In this document: positions 18,372 through 27,399 of the stretch, piece after piece | How positions within the stretch are numbered: position 1 is the first letter of the stretch | Layout: each line of letters opens with the position of its first letter | From: JALYNX01 sp963749415 | Lineage (GTDB): Bacteria; Actinomycetota; Acidimicrobiia; Spongiisociales; ZC4RG35 | Direction: 5' to 3' | Length of the DNA stretch: 64,000 nucleotides | Assembly: GCA_963749415.1 (NCBI GenBank) | Contig: CAVVMG010000001.1 | Span: 62,001-126,000, forward strand | Notes under the pieces: model-generated | Database searches by the model: none | What the model was told of the DNA's origin: nothing | The model's input: the letters and a program-made list of their open reading frames with translations, nothing else | Translations under genes and position numbers: made by a program

Positions 18372-19214
18372 TCAGGGGGCTACCAGGTCCCCATAGGCGT
18401 CGGGGCGACGATCGCGATAGAACGCCCACTGCTGGCGAACCTCCTCGATCATGTCCAGATCGAGGTCGCGGACCACTAACTCCTCGTCGGTGTCCGAAGC
18501 GGAGTCACCGACCACCTGGCCCCTCGGATCTACGAAATAAGACGACCCGTAGAAGTCAGCGTCTCCGAGCGGTTCCTTGCCCACCCGGTTGATGGCCCCC
18601 ACGAAGTATTCATTGGCCACCGCCGACGCCGGCTGCTCCAGGTTCCAGAGGTACTTGGAGAGCCCGCGGCTGGTCGCCGACGGGTTGAACACGATTCGGG
18701 CCCCGTTCAGGCCCAACGCTCGCCACCCTTCCGGGAAGTGGCGGTCGTAACAGATGTAGACCCCGACCTTCCCTACTGCGGTGTCGAAAACCGGATACCC
18801 GGTGTTGCCGGGCCGGAAGTAGAACTTCTCCCAGAAGCCCTTGACATGGGGGATGTGGGTCTTGCGGTACTTGCCCAGATAGGTGCCGTCGGCGTCGATG
18901 ACGGCCGCCGTGTTGTAGTAGAAGCCGTCCTGCTCCTTCTCGAAGATCGGGACTACCAGGACCATCCCCGTCTCCTGAGCAAGGTCCAGCATCAGCTGGG
19001 TGGTCGGACCGTCGGGGATCGGCTCGGCGTACTCGAAATGCTCGTTCTCCTGCACCTGGCAGAAGTAGGGACCGTAGAACAACTCCTGGAAACACAGCAC
19101 CTGCGCTCCCTGTTGCGCCGCCTCTCGGGCATAGTCCGCGTTCTTCTTGATCATCGAGTCCTTGTCGCCGGTCCACTCGGTCTGGACGATGGCGGCTCTG
19201 ACGATGTTTGGCAT
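18372..19214 (-). CDS. Beta-ureidopropionase / nitrilase-superfamily N-carbamoyl amidohydrolase
   Basis: 280 residues. The C-N hydrolase catalytic triad is visible: Glu in LCFQELFYGPYF, Lys in YRKTHIPHVKGFWEKFYF, Cys in YICYDRHFPEGWR. The long insertion with FWEKFYFRPGN is typical of beta-ureidopropionases and N-carbamoylputrescine amidases. Given the adjacent dihydropyrimidinase it most likely converts N-carbamoyl-beta-alanine to beta-alanine, CO2 and ammonia. Start has GAGGAG five nt upstream of the ATG. It is the first gene of the minus-strand operon. Confidence 0.9.
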   Translation of the reverse strand: MPNIVRAAIVQTEWTGDKDSMIKKNADYAREAAQQGAQVLCFQELFYGPYFCQVQENEHFEYAEPIPDGPTTQLMLDLAQETGMVLVVPIFEKEQDGFYYNTAAVIDADGTYLGKYRKTHIPHVKGFWEKFYFRPGNTGYPVFDTAVGKVGVYICYDRHFPEGWRALGLNGARIVFNPSATSRGLSKYLWNLEQPASAVANEYFVGAINRVGKEPLGDADFYGSSYFVDPRGQVVGDSASDTDEELVVRDLDLDMIEEVRQQWAFYRDRRPDAYGDLVAP

Positions 19215-19381
19215 TGGGGCTCCTCACGAAATCGCCGGATCCAAGCTAGTGCCCAGCCGAGCCCGGGATCGACCGATCAGACGTAATCAAAGCCGGTCGG
19301 AGGAGTCCAACCGACAACCAGCTGATGTGGGCAAGGCTCACCGTGCCGGTACCGTGATTGAACACAACGACAAGGCGAATT

Positions 19382-20284
19382 TTGGCTCACGACGAGAAGA
19401 TGGAATTGGTGGAAGCGATCGACGGGGTGGTCGAGAGGCTCACCAAAGAACATCTGCAACGCCGCAGCGATTGGTACTTCCACGACTTCGTGCCCTGGGA
19501 ACGCGGCGAGAGCTTCCGAGACAAGCCCTGGGATGTGTCCCAATGCACCATTTCCGAGGATGCCCGCACCTCACTCATCCTGAACCTGTTGACCGAAGAC
19601 AACCTGCCCTATTACCACGCCCTGATCGAGAACAACATGCCTAACACGTCTGCGTTCAGCACCTGGAACCATCTGTGGACCGCAGAAGAGGGGCAACATG
19701 CGATTGCCATCCGCAGCTACCTGCTGACGTCGCGCAACTGCGATCCGTACGAGCTCGAGAACGATCGCAAGGCGACAATGTTCAATGGCTACCAGCCGAC
19801 GTTCGACGACCCCACGGAGATCTTTGCCTACACCGCGACCCAGGAGCTAGCCACCCGGGTCAGCCATCGCAATGCGGGCAAGATCACCGACGATCCGGCA
19901 GCCTTCGAGCTGATGCGGCTCATCGCGTCTGACGAGAATCATCATTTCATCTTCTACAAGTCGGTCATGCAGGCCATGCTCGATACCGAGCCCTCATTGG
20001 TCCTGGCTGGCATTCATCGGGTGTTCGAGAACTTCCAGATGCCGGGGGTGGCCATGCCCAGGTTCGTGAGACGTTCCATCGACGTCGCCCGGGCCGGGGT
20101 GTACAACCTCAGAATCCATCACGATCGGGTGGTGATGCCCTTGATGCGGGACTGGTCGATTGGCGAAATCACCGGTCTCACCACTGCTGCTGCCCAGATT
20201 CAGGACAAGATCATGGCGTTGCCGGCTCAGATCATGGAGAGAGCCGAGCGATTCGAGCAGAAGCTCGGGATCGTGCCCGCCTGA
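19382..20284 (+). CDS. Acyl-ACP desaturase (DesA2-like diiron protein)
   Basis: About 300 residues. Diiron ligand motifs of the soluble acyl-ACP desaturases are in order: FVPWERGESFRD, WTAEEGQHAIAIRSYL (ExxH), TATQELATRVSHRNAG, and SDENHHFIFYKS (ExxH). This form, beginning with the helical DFVPWERG region, is typical of actinobacterial DesA proteins that introduce a double bond into acyl-ACP. The start is uncertain: a TTG at 19382 with AAGG upstream, or ATG 19400. TACCGT at about 19350 would be a suitable -10. It is divergent from the beta-ureidopropionase operon. Confidence 0.85.
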   Translation: MAHDEKMELVEAIDGVVERLTKEHLQRRSDWYFHDFVPWERGESFRDKPWDVSQCTISEDARTSLILNLLTEDNLPYYHALIENNMPNTSAFSTWNHLWTAEEGQHAIAIRSYLLTSRNCDPYELENDRKATMFNGYQPTFDDPTEIFAYTATQELATRVSHRNAGKITDDPAAFELMRLIASDENHHFIFYKSVMQAMLDTEPSLVLAGIHRVFENFQMPGVAMPRFVRRSIDVARAGVYNLRIHHDRVVMPLMRDWSIGEITGLTTAAAQIQDKIMALPAQIMERAERFEQKLGIVPA

Positions 20285-20289
20285 TGTGC

Positions 20290-20324
20290 GATCGCGTCCC
20301 CCCGCCGGGCGGGGGGACACGATC
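20290..20324. terminator. Strong GC hairpin between convergent genes
   Basis: GTCCCCCCGC pairs with GCGGGGGGAC, extended by flanking GATCG/CGATC. It lies just after the desaturase stop and before the convergent binding-protein gene. There is no long T-run, but position and stability suggest a bidirectional terminator. Confidence 0.55.
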
Positions 20325-20333
20325 TCGTGGTTT

Positions 20334-21482
20334 CTAGCTGCCGCCCTCCTGGAGCTCGACCTCGCGATTGGCCGGGTCGTAGCCGCGACGTTGACATCGA
20401 CGTCTCCCAGGTTCGCGATGCGCCGCCTCGGCCAGGTCGGTCCGATACACGTCATCCGGGATCTCGACGCCTTGGAGATCGGGGATCTGCTCGGTGGCCA
20501 CGGCCACGGTCTGCTCCCAGAGGTCGGTGTTCATGATCCCGATCCCATTGGTCGCGGGGAAGATCAGGCCAAGGATCTCGTTGAGCTGCCACTCCTGGTG
20601 GCTCTGCCCCAGGGTGGATCCGTTGTTGAGGACCACCTCGACACATTCGTCGAAGTTGTCCAGGCAGTGGAGCCAGCCCTGGAAGGAGGCGGTGAGGAAC
20701 CGGGTTGCGATGTCCTCGTTGCCCTCCTCTGCGATCCAGTCGGCGTTGACCCAGACCGCATCCTGGAGCATCGCCGTGGCGACCGTCGGGATCGTTGTAG
20801 TCGATGACACTCAGGTCCTCGGGCTGATAGAGCTCACCGGTGTCGGGGTTCACCGCTTCCAGCACCTGGGCGTACTCGTTGTAGATCATCGCCTCGGCGG
20901 CGTCGAGCTCCCGGTTGAGCAGGGCGGTCATGGTGAAGTCCTGGCCGACCAGGGTCACGTCCTGGACGTCGAACTTGCTGATCGCCGCGGTCAACTCGAA
21001 CTCGTTGCCGAATCCCCAGTTGCCCACGGTCTTCCCGGCCCAGTCGGCAGGCTCGGTGATCCCGGAGTCGGCCCAGGACACCTGCAGGGTTCCCGAGCGC
21101 TCGAACACCTGGGCGATGTTGACGATGTCGGCGCCGCCCTCACGGGTAGACCAGGGCCTTGGGCACCCAGGCCAGTGCCGAACTCGGCGCCCCCGGTGGC
21201 CAACACCTGCTGGGGGACGATGTCCACCCCGCCCTCGAGGATCTCGACTTCGAGACACTGCTCCTCGTAGAACCCGAGGTCCTTGGCCACGTAGTACCCG
21301 GCGAACTGGGACTGGGCGAACCATTGCGACTGGAGCCGGACACTGTCGGGCTCGGTGCACTCCTCGGGCGCCTCGGCAGTCCCGCCGGTCCCAGCGGTCC
21401 CGCCGTCGTCACCACATGCCGCCAGCACCATGGCGAAGGCGAACAACCACACGAGGTGGCGCCGCCACTTAGTCACTGTCAT
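20334..21482 (-). pseudogene. NMT1/THI5-like ABC transporter substrate-binding lipoprotein, multiple frameshifts
   Basis: The N-terminus is a lipoprotein signal (VLAACGDD) followed by SQWFAQSQFAGYYVAKDLGFYEEQCLEVEI-like sequence, the hallmark of SsuA/THI5-type binding proteins. The protein then continues in other frames: breaks fall near 21145 (before GADIVNIAQVFERSGT), near 20795 (after DYNDPDG) and a compensating pair near 20390-20440. Summed, the frames give a complete protein of about 380 residues ending YDPANREVELQEGG. It is last in an operon with two permeases and an ATPase. Context suggests pyrimidine or hydroxymethylpyrimidine-like uptake; that is inferred. Breaks may be assembly errors. 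Confidence 0.75.
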
Positions 21483-21566
21483 TTCCTGTACTCACTTTCA
21501 TCCCATCCTCCTCCAGCCGGAGCCAGCAACGATATCCATCACATGCCCACCTGCGCTTGGCGGTGC

Positions 21567-22436
21567 TCAGTCGGTACCGCGCAATGAGACATGCCAGGGC
21601 ATGAACACCCTCTCGGCGGCGAGGATCAGCAGATAGAAGCTCACCCCGAGTATCGAGGCCACCAGGATCGCCGACCAGGCGTCCGGAAACTGGAACAGGT
21701 TGGCCCGGTTGATGATGTACTGCCCGAGCACGTCCTGGGACCCGCCGAAGTACTCGGCGACGATGGCCGCGATCAATGAGAGTGCGCTGGCAACCTTCAG
21801 CGAGGCGAAGAAGAAGGGCAGCGCGCGCGGGATTCGGATCCTCCGGGTCACCTCCGACGGGGTGGCGGCCAAAGAGCGCATCAGCTCCAACTCCGCAGGG
21901 TCGACCTCGAGCAGGCCGCGCGTCGTGTTGATCATCACCGGGAAGTAGACGACGACCGCCACCACTGCCATCTTGGAGAAGGGGCTGATGAGACTGAACC
22001 AGTTGTTGAAGATGGGCGCCAGCGCCACGATCGGAGTGGCATTGAGGACGATGGCCAGGGGCAGTATCCCCTCCCGGAACCCCACCCAGCGAGCGGCGGC
22101 CAAGGAGGTGACCACCGCCAGCGTTACCCCGATGGCGAAACCACCGAGCGCCTCGATCAGTGTGCGGAGCCCGGCACTCCAGATCACCGGAGCGGTTTCG
22201 AAGAAGCTGGTGATCACCTCAGACGGTTTGGGAAGGACGAACGTCTCCACTCCGAAGAGTCGGGTGAGCCCCTCCCACACCGCGATCACAGCGACGAAAG
22301 CAAGGAGTGCAGGCAGGTAGCGCCGGAAGAACTGGGCCGGCGAGAAGGTCCGGGTCTGTGCCGGGAAGTCCTCCTCGAATGCGGCGAACACGTCGGTGAC
22401 TGCCGACTCCTGGATCACCTCGTCGCGCTCGGTCAC
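21567..22436 (-). CDS. ABC transporter permease (SsuC/ThiX type)
   Basis: 289 residues, about six hydrophobic helices. The BPD_transp_1 EAA-like loop is present (LMRSLAATPSEVTRRIRIPRALP). The N-terminal cytoplasmic stretch precedes FFRRYLPALLAFVAVIAVWE. The GTG start overlaps the ATPase stop (GTGA). It forms the membrane channel with the other permease of this operon, two different permeases being consistent with a heterodimer. Confidence 0.85.
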   Translation of the reverse strand: MTERDEVIQESAVTDVFAAFEEDFPAQTRTFSPAQFFRRYLPALLAFVAVIAVWEGLTRLFGVETFVLPKPSEVITSFFETAPVIWSAGLRTLIEALGGFAIGVTLAVVTSLAAARWVGFREGILPLAIVLNATPIVALAPIFNNWFSLISPFSKMAVVAVVVYFPVMINTTRGLLEVDPAELELMRSLAATPSEVTRRIRIPRALPFFFASLKVASALSLIAAIVAEYFGGSQDVLGQYIINRANLFQFPDAWSAILVASILGVSFYLLILAAERVFMPWHVSLRGTD

Positions 22437-23221
22437 GACGCAACGCTCCGGTTCTCGTCCCTACGCAAAGCCTCTCTCACCGCGGTGATCAATTCGAAAT
22501 ACGCCGGGTCCTCCCTGGTGTCCTGGTTGCGGGAGGTGGGAAGGCCCACCGCGATCTGGGCGCTGATCCGCCCGGGGCGAGACGACATCACGACGACCTT
22601 GCTCGAGAGGAAGACGGCCTCGGGGATGGAGTGGGTCACGAACACCACCGTGATCCCGGTTTCCCGCCAGAGACGAAGCACCTCCTGCTGCATCAGCTCC
22701 CGGGTCATCTCGTCGAGGGCCCCGAAGGGCTCGTCCATCAACAGCAGGGACGGGTTGAAGGCCAGCGCCCTGGCGATCGACACCCTCTGCTGCATGCCGC
22801 CTGACAACTGCCACGGATAGTGGCCTTCGAAGGCAGAAAGCTGGACCAGATCCAGCATCTGACGGGCCCGTGCCGACCTCTCGGTCTCGGGGAAATCCAT
22901 GATCTCGAGAGGGAGCTCGATGTTCTTGAGCACCGTGCGCCAGTCGAGCAGGGTCGCGTTCTGGAAGACGATGCCGTAGTCGCGGTCGAGACGGGCCTGC
23001 CCCGGCTCCTTGCCGTTGATCGTCAGCGAGCCTTCGGTTGGTGAGACCAGGTCACCGATCAGCCGGAGCAGAGTCGACTTCCCACAACCGGAGGGCCCAA
23101 TGAGGGAGACGAAGTCGCCCTCAGCGATCTGGAGGTCGATGCCGCGCAAGGCCTCGGTTCGGGCGTCACCACTGCCAAATGTCTTGCCGACACCGCGCGC
23201 TTCGACGACCAGCTCCGTCAT
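22433..23221 (-). CDS. ABC transporter ATP-binding protein (SsuB/ThiZ type)
   Basis: 262 residues from the ATG that overlaps the upstream permease stop (ATGA). Walker A GPSGCGKSTLL, Q-loop IVFQNATLLDW, signature LSGGMQQRVSIARAL, Walker B LLLMDEPFGALDE, and switch His in VFVTHSIPEA. This is the nitrate/sulfonate/taurine/pyrimidine-precursor importer class. It energises import through the two flanking permeases. Confidence 0.9.
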   Translation of the reverse strand: MTELVVEARGVGKTFGSGDARTEALRGIDLQIAEGDFVSLIGPSGCGKSTLLRLIGDLVSPTEGSLTINGKEPGQARLDRDYGIVFQNATLLDWRTVLKNIELPLEIMDFPETERSARARQMLDLVQLSAFEGHYPWQLSGGMQQRVSIARALAFNPSLLLMDEPFGALDEMTRELMQQEVLRLWRETGITVVFVTHSIPEAVFLSSKVVVMSSRPGRISAQIAVGLPTSRNQDTREDPAYFELITAVREALRRDENRSVAS

Positions 23222-24093
23222 CCCAACTCCGCAACCCTGATGATCTCGGTGCTCTGCCTCCGGCTGGCGGCAACCCAACGATGCTCGGCGAGCGTGATCA
23301 AGCCCACGAAGACCATGCCGGCGATCCCGGCGATGATCACCCCGGCGAAGAGCTTCTCTGGTGCTGCGGTGAACTGCTGCGAGAACTGGAGGAGGTCGCG
23401 TCCCAGGCCGCCCCGAAAGCCGGCGGGGAGCTCACCGACGATGGCACCGATCACACTCGCTGCGGCGGAGACCTTGAGCGCGGTGAAGATGTAGGGCATG
23501 GCGGCGGGAACCTGGAGTTTCCACAATGTCTCCCGGTGGCTGCTCGCATAGCTCCGCATCAGCTCCATTGCGGTGGCCTGTGGCGACCGCAGCCCGCGCA
23601 CCGTGTTGATCACCACCGGGAAGAACGTGAGGTAGGCGGCGATGATGGAGACGGTCAGCCATTGCGGGACATCGAGCCGGCCTCCCCAGACCACCACCAT
23701 CGGGGCGATCGCCAGGATCGGCACCGTCTGGGACGCCACCACGTAGGGCATGAAGGCTCGCTCGGCGGTAGTCGACCTCACGAACAGGACCCCGAGCCCG
23801 AATCCGATGGAGCCGCCGATCAAGAACCCCACGAATGCCTCACGCAAGGTGAGCAGCGCCGCCCGCAGCTCGACCAGGAGAAGTATGGGGCCGGTTCGCT
23901 GGGCCGGTTGGAACAGCGTGGCCACGATGTCCCACGTGTGGGGCATGGTGCGATTGTCGGGGCGTACCGGCCAGGTCCACTCCAGCGCGGTCCACACCAC
24001 CTTGTACGACTCCCAGAGCAGGATGAACACGGCGATGATCCCCAGGATCGACAGGCCACTTCGTCTGACACGTTTCATGCCTTCGGTGGCCAT
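23218..24093 (-). CDS. ABC transporter permease (first gene of importer operon)
   Basis: 291 residues with five to six hydrophobic helices and an EAA-like loop (LMRSYASSHRETLWKLQVPAAMP). An unusual extracytoplasmic segment of about 40 residues (VRPDNRTMPHTWDIVATLFQPAQ) follows the first helix. The ATG has no Shine-Dalgarno, but TAGAGT lies 8 nt upstream, so transcription of the operon may be leaderless. It is divergent from the AlkZ-like gene with only 41 nt between the two start codons. Confidence 0.85.
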   Translation of the reverse strand: MATEGMKRVRRSGLSILGIIAVFILLWESYKVVWTALEWTWPVRPDNRTMPHTWDIVATLFQPAQRTGPILLLVELRAALLTLREAFVGFLIGGSIGFGLGVLFVRSTTAERAFMPYVVASQTVPILAIAPMVVVWGGRLDVPQWLTVSIIAAYLTFFPVVINTVRGLRSPQATAMELMRSYASSHRETLWKLQVPAAMPYIFTALKVSAAASVIGAIVGELPAGFRGGLGRDLLQFSQQFTAAPEKLFAGVIIAGIAGMVFVGLITLAEHRWVAASRRQSTEIIRVAELG

Positions 24094-24101
24094 CGCGGCG
24101 A

Positions 24102-24127
24102 ACTCTAGGTTCGGTGCCCTCTACCTT
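24102..24127. promoter_or_regulatory. Divergent leaderless promoter pair (TAGAGT / TACCTT)
   Basis: TAGAGT on the minus strand (24107-24102) ends 8 nt before the permease ATG. TACCTT on the plus strand (24122-24127) ends 7 nt before the ATG of the AlkZ-like gene. The two -10-like boxes are 14 nt apart in a 41-nt intergenic space. Confidence 0.45.
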
Positions 24128-24134
24128 CCATTGG

Positions 24135-25322
24135 ATGCGGACAGTTGACATTGCGGAGCGCCGGGCCCGGCTCGGGGTGCGCCACAACCTGGCAGCCCCG
24201 GCCAGCGACGTGGTCACGGTGGCCGCCGACCTGGTGGGCCTGCACTCGTCGGACCCGGTGACGGTCTACCTGTCGGCCCGGGCGCGACTCGATGGCTTCG
24301 AGGTTTCCGATCTGGAGCAGGCCCTCTACGAAGACCGCACTCTGGCCAGGGTCCTCGGGATGCGGCGCACCCTATGGGTGGTGCCGACGAGCTCGGTGCC
24401 GGTGATCCACAACTCATCGACGGTGCGGCTGATCGCACCCGAGATGAAGCGGACCGCCAAGATGATCGAGGGCGCCGGGATCGCCAAGAACGGGGAGGCC
24501 TGGCATGCCCGGGTCGCCAAGAAGACGCTGTCCGCCATGGAGAAGAGGGGGGAGCCGGTGGCCGCCATGGAGCTGCGGGAAGACGTACCCGAGCTCAAGA
24601 AGCAATTCGTCAACTATCGGAGCGATGGCTCGATCCTCGGATATACCGGGGTATCGACCCGAGTCCTCTTCGTGCTCGCCAACCAGGGGCTGGTGATCAG
24701 GGCCCGACCCCGGGGCACCTGGATATCAGGCCAATACCGGTGGTCCCCAATGGCCGATTGGCTGGGTGGCCCCATCCCGGAGGTGCCAAAACGCGAGGCG
24801 AACGCCGTGGTCCTCGGGGGGTGGCTGCGAGCCTTCGGGCCCGGTTCCGAGATCGATCTGGCGTGGTGGACAGGCTGGGATCGAAAGTCGGTGCGCGCCG
24901 CACTAGCGGACCTGTCGGCGGTCGAGGTGTCCATCGGCGACGGTGTCGGATATCTGCTCCCCGACGACCTGGAGCCGGTCGAACCTACCGAACCGTGGGT
25001 GGCATTCCTCCCGGGACTCGATCCCACCACGATGGGCTGGAAAGAGCGAGATTGGTATCTGGGCGACCACGCCCCTCACCTCTTCGACCGCAACGGGAAC
25101 GCCGGGCCAACCGTGTGGTCGGACGGGCGGGTGATCGGGGGCTGGTCGCAACGGCGCGATGGCACCGTGGCTTATGCGATTCTCGAGAAAGTCGGCGCAG
25201 AGGCGAAGGCGATCATCGCGGAGAAGGCTCGGGAGGTCGAAGCATGGCTCGGAGGGCTGGTGGTCACCGCGAGATTTCGCTCCCCGATGGACCTCGACCT
25301 ATCGACCTCAGGCCCCGGTTAG
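24135..25322 (+). CDS. Winged-helix DNA-binding / AlkZ-like protein
   Basis: 395 residues. The pattern ARRARLGVRHNLA, VVTVAADLVGLHSSDPVTVYLSARAR split over the first helices, RTLARVLGMRRTLWVVP, and the C-terminal RWSPMADWLGG, AFGPGSEIDLAWWTGWD, VAFLPGLDPTTMGWKERDWYL belongs to the HTH_42 (AlkZ/YcaQ) family. Family members include DNA glycosylases that remove alkylated or crosslinked bases, though many actinobacterial relatives are uncharacterised. I use the ATG at 24135, since TACCTT lies 7 nt upstream. No biosynthetic gene cluster is adjacent. Confidence 0.82.
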   Translation: MRTVDIAERRARLGVRHNLAAPASDVVTVAADLVGLHSSDPVTVYLSARARLDGFEVSDLEQALYEDRTLARVLGMRRTLWVVPTSSVPVIHNSSTVRLIAPEMKRTAKMIEGAGIAKNGEAWHARVAKKTLSAMEKRGEPVAAMELREDVPELKKQFVNYRSDGSILGYTGVSTRVLFVLANQGLVIRARPRGTWISGQYRWSPMADWLGGPIPEVPKREANAVVLGGWLRAFGPGSEIDLAWWTGWDRKSVRAALADLSAVEVSIGDGVGYLLPDDLEPVEPTEPWVAFLPGLDPTTMGWKERDWYLGDHAPHLFDRNGNAGPTVWSDGRVIGGWSQRRDGTVAYAILEKVGAEAKAIIAEKAREVEAWLGGLVVTARFRSPMDLDLSTSGPG

Positions 25323-25355
25323 GTCGTATTGTCTCCGCAACAAGGAAGGAACCAT

Positions 25356-25724
25356 TTGCGCAAGCTCTTGATCATCGGTCTGGTCACGTTGGCCGCCTGC
25401 GGTGGGGGTGGCTCTGAAGCAACTTCGACCACCGCAGCCACCGGGACCACGGTGGCCACTGATTACGTGCTGATTCGGATCACCGCGCTCGAATTTCCGG
25501 CCGAAACCGTGATCCCTGCCGGCAAGTCGGTGGCCTGGCAGAACCAGATGCTGGTCCTGCATCAGGTGGTGATGGAGACCCACGATGGGGCGCCGGTGGA
25601 TGACATCGACCCGATACCGCTGACAGGGGACGGCGTCCACGAGCTGGAGCTGGAGCCAGGAACCTGGACCTATTTCTGCTCGCTGCACCCCCAGATGACC
25701 GGGAGCCTCACTGTCGAAGGCTGA
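25356..25724 (+). CDS. Cupredoxin-like lipoprotein
   Basis: 122 residues from TTG 25356, with AAGGAAGGA five nt upstream. The signal peptide ends in lipobox LAAC. After a Ser/Thr linker comes a plastocyanin-like domain: ITALEFPAETVIPAGKSVAWQNQ, then a His in VLHQVV, and the C-terminal copper loop with Cys, His and Met in TYFCSLHPQM. These are the expected type I copper ligands. Probably an extracellular electron carrier or copper-binding protein. The following gene is convergent, with its stop directly adjoining. Confidence 0.8.
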   Translation: MRKLLIIGLVTLAACGGGGSEATSTTAATGTTVATDYVLIRITALEFPAETVIPAGKSVAWQNQMLVLHQVVMETHDGAPVDDIDPIPLTGDGVHELELEPGTWTYFCSLHPQMTGSLTVEG

Positions 25725-26249
25725 TCAGTGGGCGACGTCGCGGTCGTGGCGTTGCAACAGTCGGACCGTGTCGGTCTGATCGATCGTGATGAAAGCCTCG
25801 GGATTGGTGGCTTCGATCAAGTCCACCATCTCGGCCACCTTCCGGCGAGGGACGACACAGAAAGTGATCCTCACCTCACCATCACGGCCGTCTCCGTTGA
25901 TCACTGTCGCTCCGTGACCTCGGGCCCGTAACAATTCGGCCACCCTCGGCGACGTCACAGGAGCCACGATCCGGAGAAGGGACTGGCCAATTGCGAGCCA
26001 TTCCTCGACCAGCGCGCCTCCATATGTGCCGGCCGCGAACCCGGCCGCGAACGCCAGGACGCGCGCCGGGTCGTCGAGCCCACTGAGGACCCGGGCTATC
26101 GCCAGCACCCAGACCAGGGACTCGATGAATCCGAGGAGGGCCGCCCAACCCTTCCGCCCCCTGCTGAGGAGCACGATGCGAACGGTGGCCATGCCCACGT
26201 CGAGCACTCTGAGCACGAAGATGATGACGAGGTCGAAAAACAGCTGCAC
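25725..26249 (-). CDS. DUF2179/DUF5698 membrane protein (UPF0316-like)
   Basis: 174 residues. Three N-terminal hydrophobic helices include RVLDVGMATVRIVLLSRGRK and GFIESLVWVLAIARVL, then FAAGFAAGTYGGALVEEWLAIG, the UPF0316 signature. The C-terminal cytoplasmic DUF2179 region carries VRITFCVVPRRKVAEMVDLIEATNPEAFI split by a loop. The function of the family is unknown. Single gene, convergent with the cupredoxin gene. Confidence 0.82.
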   Translation of the reverse strand: MQLFFDLVIIFVLRVLDVGMATVRIVLLSRGRKGWAALLGFIESLVWVLAIARVLSGLDDPARVLAFAAGFAAGTYGGALVEEWLAIGQSLLRIVAPVTSPRVAELLRARGHGATVINGDGRDGEVRITFCVVPRRKVAEMVDLIEATNPEAFITIDQTDTVRLLQRHDRDVAH

Positions 26250-26313
26250 GGCCGATGATCACGGTAGGTCGGCACCGAAGTGAGCCCGGGGATCTGGCCG
26301 GGTGCTTGGGCAG

Positions 26314-27399
26314 TCAGCGTCCGAGTTGGCTGCGCCGCCGCTCCATGCCGGACACGATCGACCAGGCGATCACAGTGGCCAACAGGACCATCCAGACCCA
26401 GGTGGACTCGATCACCTCGGCGGCGAGGCTGAACCTGGCCTCGAAGTCCACGCCCGTTATCGGGCTCACGACGCCGACCTGGCCGAACAGCCCTGGGTCG
26501 AAGTTTGCCTGGAGGCCCCTCCCGGCTTGGCGAATCCCGCCCGCGCCGGCCGCCGGGTTCGAGGGCCCACCCGGGGAAGGAGGCCCATCTCCGCCGCCCA
26601 TCGCAACCACCAGGGTGGGTGGGGTCCCGTCCTCTGAAGGTGCAGTCGTGGTGGTCGAGGTGTCGGGAACCGTGGTGGTCGTCGTGGTCGACTGATCCAG
26701 CTCATCGGGCTCTTCGGTTGTAGTCGTCGTGGGATCGGTCGTGGTGGTCGTCGCGCGCGGCCGCGTCGTTGTGGTGGTGGGGTCGTCGATCGTGGTCGTG
26801 GTCGTGGTCGGAGCTGTCGTGGTGGTAGTGGTCGATTCCTCGAGCAGCTCTCCACTGATCTCGACGTTGTCGATGTAGACCTGGCTGGTGCTGAGCAGCC
26901 CGGTGACGAGGAATCGCACCTGTAGGGCCCCGGCGGCGTAATCCGAGATGTCGATTTGGGGGTTGTCCGTGGTCTCGTCGCCGAGCGGGTACTGCTCGAG
27001 CGTTATCCAGCCACCGCTGCCCGGCCTGACCTGAACGTGGAGAATTCCCCCGAGGTCGAGGCCTGGAATGATGTTGACGTCGTAGCGGAGCTCGGCAGAA
27101 CCGAAAATACTGGTGTCGGCGGTTCGCCTCGCCCCAACGTTGGGGAGGAGCGAGGCGTCGATGCTCATGCAGTTGCCCGAGGCACAGTTGCCCGAAGAGA
27201 CGACACGGACCGCACCGTGCTTCTCGTCACCGTCGTCGCCGATCTCCGCCCAGGGGCCCGACCAGGGAAGCGAGCCGGAAGAGCCGCCCCAGCCGATCGA
27301 CTCGAACTTGTCCTTGTAACTCTCGTTGCTCGTGGCCGAAGCTGTTAGCGAGCCGAAGATCACCAGGAAGACGACAACGGCGGTAACACGAGCCCTCAT
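26314..27399 (-). CDS. Secreted, C-terminally anchored protein with Thr-rich stalk
   Basis: 361 residues; ATG overlaps the histidine kinase stop (ATGA). Signal peptide residues 1-22. Residues about 28-185 look like a jelly-roll: KFESIGWGGSSGSLPWSGPW, AVRVVSSGNCASGNCMS (two Cys), ELRYDVNIIPGLDLGG, and QVYIDNVEISGE. A low-complexity stalk of Thr runs with Pro/Asp follows (about 190-255), then a Gly/Pro-rich stretch, and a transmembrane helix near residues 330-350 with a basic tail. Function unknown. The pairing with a membrane histidine kinase repeats the arrangement at the left end of the window. Confidence 0.65.
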   Translation of the reverse strand: MRARVTAVVVFLVIFGSLTASATSNESYKDKFESIGWGGSSGSLPWSGPWAEIGDDGDEKHGAVRVVSSGNCASGNCMSIDASLLPNVGARRTADTSIFGSAELRYDVNIIPGLDLGGILHVQVRPGSGGWITLEQYPLGDETTDNPQIDISDYAAGALQVRFLVTGLLSTSQVYIDNVEISGELLEESTTTTTTAPTTTTTTIDDPTTTTTRPRATTTTTDPTTTTTEEPDELDQSTTTTTTVPDTSTTTTAPSEDGTPPTLVVAMGGGDGPPSPGGPSNPAAGAGGIRQAGRGLQANFDPGLFGQVGVVSPITGVDFEARFSLAAEVIESTWVWMVLLATVIAWSIVSGMERRRSQLGR

